Shown in pieces: positions 26,525 through 35,395 of a DNA stretch of 64,000 bases (position 1 is its first letter; the number at the start of each line of letters is the position of its first letter). Source of the stretch: Halostagnicola sp. A-GB9-2 (GTDB lineage: Archaea; Halobacteriota; Halobacteria; Halobacteriales; Natrialbaceae). Made by a program: the position numbers and the translations under genes. Location of the stretch: NCBI RefSeq assembly GCF_030068615.1, contig NZ_JASJOC010000001.1, positions 372,001 through 436,000 of the forward strand, read 5' to 3'. The notes beneath the pieces were generated by a model, which did no database searches, was not told where the DNA came from, and was given only the letters and a program-made list of their open reading frames with translations.

Positions 26525-27079
26525 CTAATTGGTGTCTCGACGCATGGCGATTTCGAACCACGGGCAGAGACGAAGTTGTCGATACCACTCCGGGTTGGAG
26601 TGAAGCCGTTCGTACGGGACCCACATCAGGCCCGCAACTTCGTCGACATCCGGCTCGAGCGTCTTATCCGCTAGCGTCAGTTTCAGGACCGCACAGACCT
26701 CGTGTTCGACGCCCTGATTCTCGAAGTATCGTTTGTACTCGAATCGGTCGGTAATCCGGAGATCGTCGTACTGTTCGGGGCTGATACCGAGTTCCTCCTC
26801 GAGTCGTTCTCTCGTCGCCTCTTCCTGGCTCTGGCCCTCGACGGGGTGGGAAGCGACGGTTCCGTCCCAGTGGGTCCCCCACAGCCGTTTCTCGGGTGCA
26901 CGTTGGGCGAGCAGAACGTTATCGTCCCGGTCGAAGACGAGCGAAGTGAACGCTCGGTGGCGGATTCCCTCGCCTGTGTGCGCCTCGAGGCGGTTGACCA
27001 GACCCTGTTCCGTGTCGTCTGAATCGACGGCGATTACGTCCTGTCCGGCATTTTCGTGTAGATCGTCGGCCGCGTTCAT
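26525..27079 (-). CDS. idi: Isopentenyl-diphosphate isomerase type I-like Nudix protein
   Basis: A 184-residue protein from ATG 27079 with the type I IDI build: metal ligands His34, His41 and His78, the Nudix box with EEATRERLEEELGI, and Glu125/Glu127 in VEHEVCAV. The classical enzyme interconverts IPP and DMAPP for the archaeal isoprenoid lipids. The catalytic cysteine of E. coli Idi (in NSVCGHP) aligns with Ala76 here (DGTVASHP), so activity is uncertain although all other active-site residues remain. Haloarchaea usually also carry the type II flavin isomerase; it is not in this window. Confidence 0.8.
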   Translation of the reverse strand: MNAADDLHENAGQDVIAVDSDDTEQGLVNRLEAHTGEGIRHRAFTSLVFDRDDNVLLAQRAPEKRLWGTHWDGTVASHPVEGQSQEEATRERLEEELGISPEQYDDLRITDRFEYKRYFENQGVEHEVCAVLKLTLADKTLEPDVDEVAGLMWVPYERLHSNPEWYRQLRLCPWFEIAMRRDTN

Positions 27080-27241
27080 ACCAGCACAATCAAACCGGCT
27101 CGTAAAACCAGTACCGACTCCGGAACGAAATCCGGTCGGCGAACGAGAGATCGGCATCGAGGCAGGGTCGAGTCCCGTTTAGAACGTCCGAAGCGTAGCG
27201 AAATGTCAAGGTCAATGTCACTGGCGAACCAAGACGCTGCC

Positions 27242-27907
27242 ATGTTCGCCGTCGATCTCCACGCACACACTCGGTTCTTCCACGGCCACCGACGCCTCGG
27301 CGATCGGTTCGATCCGTACGGATTCGCACTCCTCGCTCGAGCTGTCGACCGCCGTGGTCTCGACGGGGTCGCGACGACGAATCACGATTACTCGAGGGCG
27401 TTTTCGGATTCGACGATCACGGCGATTCCGGGGATCGAAGTTTCGACGACACACGGCCATGTATTGATAATCGGCCCAAATCCGCCGATCGAGACGGTCC
27501 CGCTCGAGTACACGCCGTGGGAGGTCGCCGAGATGGCCCACGATCGCGACTGCGTGGCCATCGTCTGCCATCCCTGCCGAAACAGCACGGTCGCGGACCT
27601 CGAGGGAGTCCCGTTCGATGCCGTCGAGATCAACGGGAAGCATCCGCGGACGCGTCCGGTCGCGGCGGAGCTGGCGACGGCTCACGGCGTCCCGTTGGTA
27701 GCGGGAAGCGATGCGCACCTCCCGTTCGAGGCTGGTCGGGCGTACACGATGATCGACGCGGACCGACTCACTCCCGAATCGGTCGTCGAGGCGATCCGGG
27801 AGGACCGCGTCGAACCGAGGGTCGCAACCACTCGAGTTGATCAAGTAATTCGACGCGGTTACCGCACACTCCACCGGCGAAAACACGGAGAAACGCGTTC
27901 AGAGTGA
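27242..27907 (+). CDS. PHP-domain metal-dependent phosphoesterase
   Basis: A 221-residue protein from ATG 27242 (MFAVDLHAHTRFF). The PHP motifs are all visible: DLHAHTRF (HxH), VATTNHDY, IPGIEVSTTHGHVL, AIVCHPCRN and VAGSDAHLP with the final metal-binding Asp-His. It resembles the PHP proteins related to histidinol phosphatase and to the 3',5'-nucleotide phosphatase TrpH. The substrate is not predictable. It is divergent from idi. Confidence 0.88.
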   Translation: MFAVDLHAHTRFFHGHRRLGDRFDPYGFALLARAVDRRGLDGVATTNHDYSRAFSDSTITAIPGIEVSTTHGHVLIIGPNPPIETVPLEYTPWEVAEMAHDRDCVAIVCHPCRNSTVADLEGVPFDAVEINGKHPRTRPVAAELATAHGVPLVAGSDAHLPFEAGRAYTMIDADRLTPESVVEAIREDRVEPRVATTRVDQVIRRGYRTLHRRKHGETRSE

Positions 27908-27966
27908 GCGCGCCACGGGCACCCGACCGACACCACCAAGTACCGACCCTGTGACCCACCGAACGA

Positions 27967-28557
27967 ATGGATCGGCGACGAAGACTCGCAGTCGGCTTCA
28001 TCCTCTCGCTCGCACTCCTTGGGCTCTGTGTCCACTACGGGGCGACCTCCGACGAATCGTGGCCCCACCCAACCGGCGATCAGCTCGCCGAGAATCAAGA
28101 CGAGTACGTCGGCGAGCGCGTGTTGCTATTCGGCGACGTACAAACGATCGGCGACGGGACGATCACCATCCACGTCACCGACGACGACGGTGACGTCGCC
28201 GCCGAACTCGAGGTTCGAAACGTCGAGCCCGACAATGACCTCGATCCGGGCGGTTTCGTACAAGTCTACGGGGTCCTCGAAACGGAGTCGACGACGTCGC
28301 TGGACGGATATATGGACGCCGAAGAGCTGGTCGTCGTCAACCAGAGCCCCGACGCAACCCTGTACAAGCACGTCGTCTCGGCTATCGGCGGACTGCTCGC
28401 CGCTGGATTCTTCCTTCGACACTGGCGGATCGATTACCGCCAACTTCGATTCGAGCCCAGAGACGAAACGCCGTCCCGCTCGAGCGGATCGGGCGATAAC
28501 GGCGACTCGAACTCAGGCGCGACAAACGAGCGAGAAGGGGTGAACACGCGTGGCTGA
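27967..28557 (+). CDS. Membrane-anchored OB-fold-like protein
   Basis: A 196-residue protein with an N-terminal helix (LAVGFILSLALLGLCVHYGA), a beta-rich domain (ENQDEYVGERVLLFGDVQTIGDGTITIHVTDDDGDVAAELEV to GFVQVYGVLE) that reads like an OB fold, and a second helix near residues 140-157. The tail is polar and Ser/Asp-rich. This resembles the haloarchaeal 'DNA-binding protein' family annotated by OB-fold similarity, but the domain probably faces outward, so nucleic-acid binding is doubtful. It overlaps the next gene by 8 bp. Confidence 0.75.
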   Translation: MDRRRRLAVGFILSLALLGLCVHYGATSDESWPHPTGDQLAENQDEYVGERVLLFGDVQTIGDGTITIHVTDDDGDVAAELEVRNVEPDNDLDPGGFVQVYGVLETESTTSLDGYMDAEELVVVNQSPDATLYKHVVSAIGGLLAAGFFLRHWRIDYRQLRFEPRDETPSRSSGSGDNGDSNSGATNEREGVNTRG

Positions 28558-29053
28558 ACTCCTGTCGCACGTTCTCTTTGCCTACGCGCTGTTCACTGTC
28601 GCGAGCTGGCGACTGGAGTGGCTCTCGAAGCGATGGGTCCCAGTCGCGGTGGTAGGTGCCATCCTGCCGGACCTGAATCGTATCGGGCTTCTCCTCGGGG
28701 AACCCACCATCGAGGCGGCCCTCGGCGTTCCGTTTTCTTTCGATGCGATTCACACGTTCGGGGGCGTCCTTGTTCTCTCTGGAATCGGTGCGATCGCCTT
28801 CGACAGACGACGGCTGCTGGCGTACGGCATCCTCGTGGCTGGCGCGCTTTCACACCTTCTGGTCGATGCCCTCAAGCTGTACGCCGACGGGAGCGCCGCC
28901 GCCTGGTTGTATCCAGTGACGTGGTATCGACACCCGTCGCCGAACCTGTACGTATCGTCGGATTCCGGTGTGCTCGCGGTCGCCGGGGTTCTCGCACTGA
29001 GTGTTTGGCTGATCGACCGATATCGGGTCGACACGACCAAGCAGTCCCCCTGA
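28550..29053 (+). CDS. YdjM-like membrane-bound metal-dependent hydrolase
   Basis: A 167-residue membrane protein with a GTG start. It shows the DUF457/YdjM pattern: the first-helix histidine (ELLSHVLFAYAL), VVGAILPDLNRI with the conserved Asp, FDAIHTFGGV, and SHLLVDALKLY with the His-Asp pair, then a C-terminal helix. Bacterial relatives are SOS-regulated membrane hydrolases; the substrate is unknown. Its overlap with the OB-fold gene suggests coupled translation and a shared envelope function. Confidence 0.83.
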   Translation: MAELLSHVLFAYALFTVASWRLEWLSKRWVPVAVVGAILPDLNRIGLLLGEPTIEAALGVPFSFDAIHTFGGVLVLSGIGAIAFDRRRLLAYGILVAGALSHLLVDALKLYADGSAAAWLYPVTWYRHPSPNLYVSSDSGVLAVAGVLALSVWLIDRYRVDTTKQSP

Positions 29054-29363
29054 ACGACTCGGGTTCGCCTGGACACCGATACCAACCGGACTCATCGAAC
29101 GTCGATACACAATCGGGCCCTCTCGAGCGATCCGTCGCTGGTCGCCGCCGTGTTCGCGCTTGAGCGTCCGATCGAACCCACAGAGGGGAAGCTCTTTGTG
29201 AACGTATCCGGTTTAATCACGTATGATCGTCGCGGGTGAGCAATGTCGATAATCGACAACGGGCTGTCCGATAGTCCCAACACAGTCCGGATTTCGAGTT
29301 TGGCGGCCCCCGTCGCCATCGACGCGCCCGCTCTCGAAGCCGTTCCGATCCGTTGGCCTACCC
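29054..29363. other. 310-bp intergenic region with one candidate leader ORF
   Basis: Apart from the 42-codon frame listed at 29243-29371, no gene is seen. TATA-like sequence occurs near 29211-29220 (GGTTTAATCACG), which would suit a transcript beginning close to that small ORF. Confidence 0.4.
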
Positions 29364-29371
29364 ATGACTAA
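29243..29371 (+). CDS. Possible 42-residue small protein overlapping the next gene
   Basis: ATG 29243 opens a 42-residue frame (starting MSIIDNGLSDSPNTVRISS) whose stop overlaps the first 8 bases of the following gene. A TATA-like TTTAATC lies 26-33 bp upstream. Such overlap suggests coupling, but composition is only weakly coding-like and no family is recognised. It could equally be the 5' leader of the next gene. Confidence 0.35.
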   Translation: MSIIDNGLSDSPNTVRISSLAAPVAIDAPALEAVPIRWPTHD

Positions 29372-30008
29372 CAACGCACTCGAGAAATCGCGCGTCGTCG
29401 GGTTCGTCCGACGGTGTCGATCCGTTCTCCGGGCACTTCTCGAGCCGCCCAAACGTGCGGGCAGTCGACTCGCCAGATACGTGAGAGGGTCGTACATCTA
29501 CCGGTGGCTCACAACCGAACCCGAACCGGAGGTCATCGTGATCGACCTCCGCGAGACCTATACCGTCGGGCCGTTCATCCGCGGGTTCGATCGCGTTCTG
29601 GAAGGCCTCGTGGCAAGCTACGGGGGCTCGAGAACGGAATCGCTCGTTGTGAACACATCCGAAGCAGGTCGGGCGCGCCCGATTCGGATGCTGGGGATTG
29701 TCGGAATCGCCTTCGTGACCGTCTGGCTACTCGCCGCAGGCCTGACAGGCGCGCTCTCGACGGGGTCGATCGCGGGACAATTCGTCCTCCTCGGCGTATC
29801 ACTTCTCGCGCTCCGATCGACGCGTTCGCTCGAGCAGGTGCTCGAAACGCGAACCGCAAAGGTGCTCGTTTCCGCGTTCGAACCGCCCGAACCGCCCTCT
29901 CGTGCGAGCGAAACAGAACGGTCCCGATCGTCGCCTTCCGACGAGCCACTGCAGTCATCGCCTTCCGACCAAGTGACTCAGTCGCTCGAGGAGTCGGACG
30001 ACGCTTGA
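29364..30008 (+). CDS. Conserved haloarchaeal membrane protein
   Basis: A 214-residue protein. An N-terminal basic cytosolic segment is followed by EVIVIDLRETYTVGPFIRGFDRVLEGL, two hydrophobic helices (MLGIVGIAFVTVWLLAAGL and SIAGQFVLLGVSLLALRS), and a Ser/Pro/Glu-rich tail. The middle DLRETYTVGPFI motif looks like a conserved core. No enzyme motif is visible. I do not recognise a named family. Confidence 0.7.
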   Translation: MTNNALEKSRVVGFVRRCRSVLRALLEPPKRAGSRLARYVRGSYIYRWLTTEPEPEVIVIDLRETYTVGPFIRGFDRVLEGLVASYGGSRTESLVVNTSEAGRARPIRMLGIVGIAFVTVWLLAAGLTGALSTGSIAGQFVLLGVSLLALRSTRSLEQVLETRTAKVLVSAFEPPEPPSRASETERSRSSPSDEPLQSSPSDQVTQSLEESDDA

Positions 30009-30130
30009 GGGAACCGTTTACCGGCCACCCGAAACGTCCGGCGTCGTTTCTTTTCCGACGGCGTTGCCCCGGCCCAGTCAGTGAGGATCGAACCACACCA
30101 TTAACTCGCGGCCCATAGTAACATCGTTCG

Positions 30131-31312
30131 ATGAAAGCTGTGGTTCTCGCCGCCGGAGAGGGAACGCGAATGCGTCCGCTCACCGCGACCGCCCCGAAAC
30201 CGATGCTCCCGGTCGCCGACCGCCCGCTGGTTGCACATACCGTCGACGCGGCAATCGACGCCGGCGTCGACGAATTCGTGCTCGTCGTCGGCTACGAGTC
30301 CGACGCGGTCGTCGACTACTTCGGCGACAGCCGACGGGGCGTCCCGATCAACTACGCGGTTCAAAGGGAGCGCGCCGGGACGGCGCATGCCGTTTCGACC
30401 GCTCGAGAACACCTCGACGGTCCCTTCGCCGTCCTCAACGGGGACAATCTGTACGATCCCGATGCGATCGATCACCTACTCGAGTCGGAGCCGTCGATCG
30501 GCGCGATCGAAGTCGATAACCCGTCGAACTACGGCGTTCTCGAGACCGCAGGTGGGTCCGTCGAGAGCATCGTCGAAAAACCCGCGAAGCCGCCGACGAA
30601 CCTCGCCAATGCCGGCGCGTACGTCTTCCCCGAGGCGGCGGCTGGCTGGCTCGAAGTTCCCGAAAGCGAACGCGGCGAACACGAGATTACGGACGTGCTC
30701 GCGAAGACGATCGACGAACACGACGTGACGCCGGTCGTCATGGACCACTGGATGGACGTCGGACGCCCGTGGGAACTGCTCGAGGCAAACGAGTGGAAAC
30801 TCGGCGAGCAGGACCGACGACTCGAGGGCGAAGTGAGCGACGACGCGAAGCTCACCGGCAACGTCGTCGTCGAGGAGGGCGCGACGGTCGAATCGGGGGT
30901 CGTCATCGAGGGCCCGGCGATGATCCGATCCGGCGCGTCTGTCGGGCCCAACGCCTACGTTCGCGGCGCGACGCTGATCGACGAAGGCGCGTCCGTCGGC
31001 CACGCCGTTGAAGTGAAAAACAGCGTCCTCATGGCCGACGCGACGGTCGGACATCTTTCCTACGTCGGCGACAGCATCCTCGGTCGAGACGTCAACTTCG
31101 GGGCCGGAACGACCGTCGCGAACCTCCGCCACGACGACGAACCGGTCGAGTTTACCGTCAAAGGAAAGCGCGTCTCGACGGACCGGCGAAAGTTCGGCGT
31201 TGTCCTGGCCGACGGCGTCAAGACCGGGATCAACACCAGTCTGTATCCGGGTATCAAACTGTCACCCGAGACGACGACCAGGCCGGGCGAAGTCGTCGAA
31301 CGGGATCGGTGA
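30131..31312 (+). CDS. glmU: Archaeal GlmU: sugar-1-phosphate nucleotidylyltransferase and acetyltransferase
   Basis: A 393-residue two-domain protein. The N-terminal domain has the nucleotidyltransferase signature LAAGEGTRMRPLT and KPMLPVAD, plus LNGDNLYD with the metal-binding Asp. The C-terminal part is a left-handed beta helix of hexapeptide repeats (from about residue 230: ARLTGNVV-like turns), ending with FGAGTTVANLRHDD and GINTSLYPGIKL, typical of GlcN-1-P acetyltransferases. It should make UDP-GlcNAc or a similar activated sugar for glycans such as S-layer N-glycans. Confidence 0.9.
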   Translation: MKAVVLAAGEGTRMRPLTATAPKPMLPVADRPLVAHTVDAAIDAGVDEFVLVVGYESDAVVDYFGDSRRGVPINYAVQRERAGTAHAVSTAREHLDGPFAVLNGDNLYDPDAIDHLLESEPSIGAIEVDNPSNYGVLETAGGSVESIVEKPAKPPTNLANAGAYVFPEAAAGWLEVPESERGEHEITDVLAKTIDEHDVTPVVMDHWMDVGRPWELLEANEWKLGEQDRRLEGEVSDDAKLTGNVVVEEGATVESGVVIEGPAMIRSGASVGPNAYVRGATLIDEGASVGHAVEVKNSVLMADATVGHLSYVGDSILGRDVNFGAGTTVANLRHDDEPVEFTVKGKRVSTDRRKFGVVLADGVKTGINTSLYPGIKLSPETTTRPGEVVERDR

Positions 31313-31367
31313 GAAGTCGGCAGATGATCCGGCTCCGTTCCGAGATTTCGAAACCGAACCAGTAATT

Positions 31368-32159
31368 CTAGAACGGGAACAGCGAGTCGGCGTTTGGATC
31401 GCGAGTTAACAGTTCGATCTCGTGGCCGTCCTGGTCCTTCGTGAACGCGTACATGTTGTCGTTGCTCTCAGGATCTCGGTAATCGGCCGCTTCTCGAGTC
31501 TGTAACTGCTCCCAGTCCTCTTCGAGGTCGTCGACTTCGACGCAGAGGTGGCCCCAGGCGTCGCCCATCTCGTAGCTCCGCCCGTCGTAGTTGTAGGTGA
31601 GCTCGACGGTCATCGCCTCCTCTGCGGCCCCTTCGGGTTTCATGAAGTAGTTCGCGAAGGTGTCGGACTCCCAGCGGCCCACGTGTTCGTACTCGAACTT
31701 CCGGGTCCAGAAGCCGATGGCCTCGTCGGCGTCCTCGACGCGGATCATGGTATGATCGAGCGACCACTTCGCGCCGTGGTCGCGCTTGACGATCTCGATC
31801 TCGTGGCCGTCGGGATCCTTGACGAACGCGTAATTCCCGTCGCAAGATTCTGGATCGCGGTAGTCCTCGACGCCCTCGTCCATCAGCTGCTGGTAGGAGG
31901 ACTCGAGTTCGTCCTCGGGAACGCGAACTGCAATGTGACCCCACGCGTCGCCGACCTCGAGGGCGTCCTCGCCCTCGTTGTGGGTCAACTCGAGCATCGC
32001 GCCCTCCTCGTGCATCTCTTCGGGGCCGAGGTAGACGATGGTGAAGCCGTCGCCCTCGTGGCGGTCTTTCTCCTCGTAGTTCAGGTGGGTCTGGTACCAC
32101 TCGAGGGAGTCGTCCAGATCAGCAACACGGAGCATAACGTGATCGAGCGTTCCGTCCAT
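31368..32159 (-). CDS. gloA: Double-domain VOC (glyoxalase I-like) protein
   Basis: A 263-residue protein made of two glyoxalase/VOC domains (about 1-125 and 130-255). Each half keeps a full set of four metal ligands: His7, Glu57, His75, Glu122 in the first and His136, Glu186, His204, Glu249 in the second. Haloarchaea lack glutathione and use gamma-glutamylcysteine, so the methylglyoxal adduct of that thiol is a possible substrate (inference). The start at ATG 32159 is preferred to TTG 32165 because of the upstream TATA box. Confidence 0.88.
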   Translation of the reverse strand: MDGTLDHVMLRVADLDDSLEWYQTHLNYEEKDRHEGDGFTIVYLGPEEMHEEGAMLELTHNEGEDALEVGDAWGHIAVRVPEDELESSYQQLMDEGVEDYRDPESCDGNYAFVKDPDGHEIEIVKRDHGAKWSLDHTMIRVEDADEAIGFWTRKFEYEHVGRWESDTFANYFMKPEGAAEEAMTVELTYNYDGRSYEMGDAWGHLCVEVDDLEEDWEQLQTREAADYRDPESNDNMYAFTKDQDGHEIELLTRDPNADSLFPF

Positions 32160-32181
32160 GTCCAAGAGTACGTTAGATAAA

Positions 32182-32188
32182 TCTAAAA
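32182..32188 (-). promoter_or_regulatory. TATA box of the VOC gene
   Basis: Minus-strand TTTTAGA lies 23-29 bp before the ATG at 32159, followed by the AT-rich TTTATCT. The spacing indicates a leaderless transcript. Confidence 0.55.
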
Positions 32189-32261
32189 GCGTGGCGAAGG
32201 CGGCGGGCTATTCGATGAGCAGCTTGTCTGGGAGGAGTTGACCGATCTAATCGTCGAACGA

Positions 32262-33923
32262 TCACTCGGATTCGTCGTCGGCCGCCGGTGCACTCGAGGC
32301 GACAGGATCGACGCCCCGCCGGCGCGCGTCGAGTTCCGAGAGTCCGTAGACGAGTCCGACGAGCAGGAGAACGCCGAGCGGGAGAAAGACGATCGGCGGG
32401 ACGTTTCCGAACCCGTACAAGAGATAACAGAAGACTACGACGGCCATCACGGTTCCCGCATAATAGAACTGCGTCCGAACGTGGTCGATCAGGTCAGCGC
32501 CGGTAAACGTCGAGGAGAGCACCGACGTATCGGAGATCGGGGAGGTGTGATCGCCGAAGATAGCCCCCGAGAAGACGGCACCGACGACGACGGGCATCAG
32601 TTCGAACGAACCGGTGAGCTCGTAGGCGACGGAGATGGCTATTGGAGTGATGATCCCCATTGTCGCCCACGACGACCCCATCGTGAACGCCACGAAGGCG
32701 GCGACGAATAAGATGACGAGCGGTAGGATCTCGATCGGGAGGAAGTCTCCGACGGCGAGAGCGACGAATTCCCCGGTTCCCAGGGCCTCGGCGACGTCGC
32801 TGATCCCCCACGCGAGGACGAGAATCGTCACCGCCGTGAGCATTAGACTGAATCCGTCAAGCACCGTCTCAACGCTGTCTCCGAGGTCGAAGAGACCGTA
32901 TCCGATGCCGATCGCGATCGCCGTCGCAACCATGGCGAACGAACCCCAGACCAGCGCGCCAGCGAAATCGCCAAGACCGACGATGTCGACGAGCACCTGC
33001 ACCAGACCCGTTTCGTTCGCAGCCTCCGAAAGTGTCGTCGGAGCGCCTTCTTCTGCCTGCTCGGCGACCCATTCCTCGTGACCAGTCTGGAACGCACCGG
33101 CTAACGTGACGGCGATGAGGACGACGACAGGCGCGAAGAACGTCCGAAGCATCGGTTTCTCGTCGATCGGTTCGCCGAGATCCTTCTCGACCTCCTGTAA
33201 CGGTTGGGCGTCCTCGCGGCTGACCTTTCCGGTCGACCGCGAACGGCGTTCGGCGGTGAGCATCTCTCCGTAGTCTCGACCCGTATAAACGATGATTCCG
33301 ACCATCACGATCGCGAGCAGCGCGTAGGTGTTATACGGGATGGATCCGACGAACGTCTCGAACGCCGAGGGCGTTTCGCCCGCGGTATCGAGTCCGTCAT
33401 AGGCGTCCGCGATGAGCGAGAGCTGAAAAGCGACCCAACTCGAGAGGCCAATCGTCGCCACGGGCGCGGCCGTCGAGTCGACGATATATGAGAGCTTTTC
33501 GCGGGAAATTCGGAGCTGATCCGAAATCTCGCGCATCGTGCTTCCGACGATCGCCGTGTTCGCGTAGTCATCGAAGAACATGAGCATTCCCAATCCCCAC
33601 GTCGTCAGGCCGACGTTTCGTTGGGTCTCGAGGCGGGCCGTCGCCCATTGCCGGACGGCTGTCGCGCCGCCGAGACGCCAGATGAGCGCGACCCCCGAAC
33701 CGAGCAAGAGCGTAAAGAGCAATATCTGGACGTGAAAGCCGTCGTCGGCGATAATCGCGCCGACGATCCAATCGAACGTTTGGCCGATACCGAGACTCTC
33801 GGTGTAGATAATTGCACCAGACCAGATGCCGACGAACAGCGAGAGCATCGGTCTACGGGTTACTATTGCTAACAGGATTGCCAGGAGCGGTGGCAACAGC
33901 GAAAGGGCTCCGAACTCAGACAT
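32262..33923 (-). CDS. NhaC-family Na+/H+ antiporter
   Basis: A 553-residue membrane protein with about 12-14 helices. Family signatures: MLMFFDDYANTAIVGSTMREISDQLRISREKLSYIVDSTAAPVATIGLSS in short segments, FTMGSSWATMGIITPIAI, and GAIFGDHTSPISDTSVLSS, all characteristic of the NhaC group. Expected role is sodium extrusion against protons, central in a salt-in halophile; amino-acid/proton exchange (arginine-ornithine-like) is an alternative because the two groups are hard to separate by sequence. Monocistronic. Confidence 0.9.
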   Translation of the reverse strand: MSEFGALSLLPPLLAILLAIVTRRPMLSLFVGIWSGAIIYTESLGIGQTFDWIVGAIIADDGFHVQILLFTLLLGSGVALIWRLGGATAVRQWATARLETQRNVGLTTWGLGMLMFFDDYANTAIVGSTMREISDQLRISREKLSYIVDSTAAPVATIGLSSWVAFQLSLIADAYDGLDTAGETPSAFETFVGSIPYNTYALLAIVMVGIIVYTGRDYGEMLTAERRSRSTGKVSREDAQPLQEVEKDLGEPIDEKPMLRTFFAPVVVLIAVTLAGAFQTGHEEWVAEQAEEGAPTTLSEAANETGLVQVLVDIVGLGDFAGALVWGSFAMVATAIAIGIGYGLFDLGDSVETVLDGFSLMLTAVTILVLAWGISDVAEALGTGEFVALAVGDFLPIEILPLVILFVAAFVAFTMGSSWATMGIITPIAISVAYELTGSFELMPVVVGAVFSGAIFGDHTSPISDTSVLSSTFTGADLIDHVRTQFYYAGTVMAVVVFCYLLYGFGNVPPIVFLPLGVLLLVGLVYGLSELDARRRGVDPVASSAPAADDESE

Positions 33924-34030
33924 GCTCGGAGAACGGACTATCGGCGGAAATAATTCCCGGATCGATACGAGTACTGAGAACGTCGGTGCGATGGAAAATT
34001 TCGGAGCGGATTATCCGTCGGAACCAGTCC

Positions 34031-35140
34031 TCACCGCCGGAGAATCAACTTGAGCACGTCCTCGTCCTCGAGCACGTGCTGATCGCCGACCTGCTGTTTA
34101 TCGTGGGTCGCGCTCGGGCCCGAAACGCGAGCGAACCGGAATCGCTCTTTCATCTCGCCGCCGAGTTTGTCGACTGCATCCTCGATCGTCGAGCCGCGCT
34201 CGAGCATGAGCGGTTCCTCGTAGTCGACGCCTCGGCCTGGCTTGTCCATGTAGACCCGAATGAGATCTAAGTTCTTCCAGAGGCGATCCTTGAGCGCCTC
34301 GAGACCTCTCTCCTCGTCGGCGCTGATGAACGTGACTTCCTCGGGATCGAGCCCGCGTTCGCGAAGTTGCTCGTCGACGGTCTCCTTGTAGTCGGGTTCG
34401 ATCAGGTCGACCTTGTTCACGCAGGTGATCGAGGGAATGTACTCGCGATTTTCCATCAGGCCGTCGATCAGTCGATCGATATCGACCTTCTCGCCGAGGT
34501 TCACGTCGGCGTTGACGTAGCCGTGTTCGCGCAACACGTCCGAAATCGTTTCCTCGTCCAGATCCTGATCGGCGCTCGAGGTGATCTTGATACCGTCTTT
34601 GATCTTGGGGCGAACGGTCACCCGCGGCGGTTTCTTATCGACGCGGATGTTGATGTCGTAGAGTTCTTCTTGTAGTCGATCGTACTGCTCAATCTCGAAC
34701 ACCGAGAGGACAAAGAGGATGAGGTCCGCGTTCCGCACGACCGAGAGGACCTGTTTGCCGTCGCCCTTGCCCGTCGCCGCGCCCTTGATCAGTCCCGGGA
34801 CATCGAGCAGTTGCATGTTCGCCCCGCGGTGTTTGCACATTCCGGGGTTGACATCCAGCGTCGTGAACTCGTAGGAGCCGGTCTCGCTTTCGGCGTTGGT
34901 CAGCGAATTCAACAGCGACGACTTGCCGACGCTCGGAAAGCCGACCAGCGCGACGGTCGCATCGCCCGTCTTTTCGACATCGTAGCCGGTACCCCCACCC
35001 GCCGAGGACTGATTTTGAAGCTTCTCTTTTTTCTCCGCGAGCTTCGACTTCAACCGGCCGATGTGCGCCTCCGTCGACTTGTTGTAGGGCGTGCTGGCGA
35101 TCTCTTCTTCGATTTTGTCGATCTCCTCCTCGAGCCCCAT
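34031..35140 (-). CDS. drg: DRG-family GTP-binding protein
   Basis: A 369-residue GTPase from ATG 35140. An N-terminal helical hairpin (EEEIDKIEEEIAS, KLAEKKEKLQ) precedes the G domain with GFPSVGKSSLLN (G1), TTLDVNPG (G2), DVPGLIKGAATGKG (G3), and NKVD (G4); the C-terminal TGS domain runs through RGSTIEDAVDKLGGEM to LEDEDVLKLILRR. DRG proteins associate with ribosomes and are conserved in archaea and eukaryotes. The frame stays open for 40 codons upstream but without conservation. Confidence 0.94.
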   Translation of the reverse strand: MGLEEEIDKIEEEIASTPYNKSTEAHIGRLKSKLAEKKEKLQNQSSAGGGTGYDVEKTGDATVALVGFPSVGKSSLLNSLTNAESETGSYEFTTLDVNPGMCKHRGANMQLLDVPGLIKGAATGKGDGKQVLSVVRNADLILFVLSVFEIEQYDRLQEELYDINIRVDKKPPRVTVRPKIKDGIKITSSADQDLDEETISDVLREHGYVNADVNLGEKVDIDRLIDGLMENREYIPSITCVNKVDLIEPDYKETVDEQLRERGLDPEEVTFISADEERGLEALKDRLWKNLDLIRVYMDKPGRGVDYEEPLMLERGSTIEDAVDKLGGEMKERFRFARVSGPSATHDKQQVGDQHVLEDEDVLKLILRR

Positions 35141-35360
35141 TTGCCTAAACGCAACCGTTCGTCCCGAAAAACCCTTTCCATGCGACGCGGCGAACGAGAT
35201 CCAGTTGCTCCCACAGCGTTCAATTCCAGTGAGATATCCCACCAGTAGCTCACACCTCACAATAGGCTAGCGACTAGAAACTACCAACATTGTGTGGATT
35301 TGTTTTATCGTCAGTGAAAGTGCTTATTTCATTACCAATACTAGCCGAATTCCGACACAC

Positions 35361-35367
35361 ATAAAAT
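35361..35367 (+). promoter_or_regulatory. TATA box of the VNG_1110C-like gene
   Basis: ATAAAAT lies 29-35 bp before ATG 35396. It includes the in-frame ATG at 35366, which argues against that codon being the start. Confidence 0.5.
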
Positions 35368-35395
35368 GGGTCGTAAGCACTGTCAAGCTACGATA

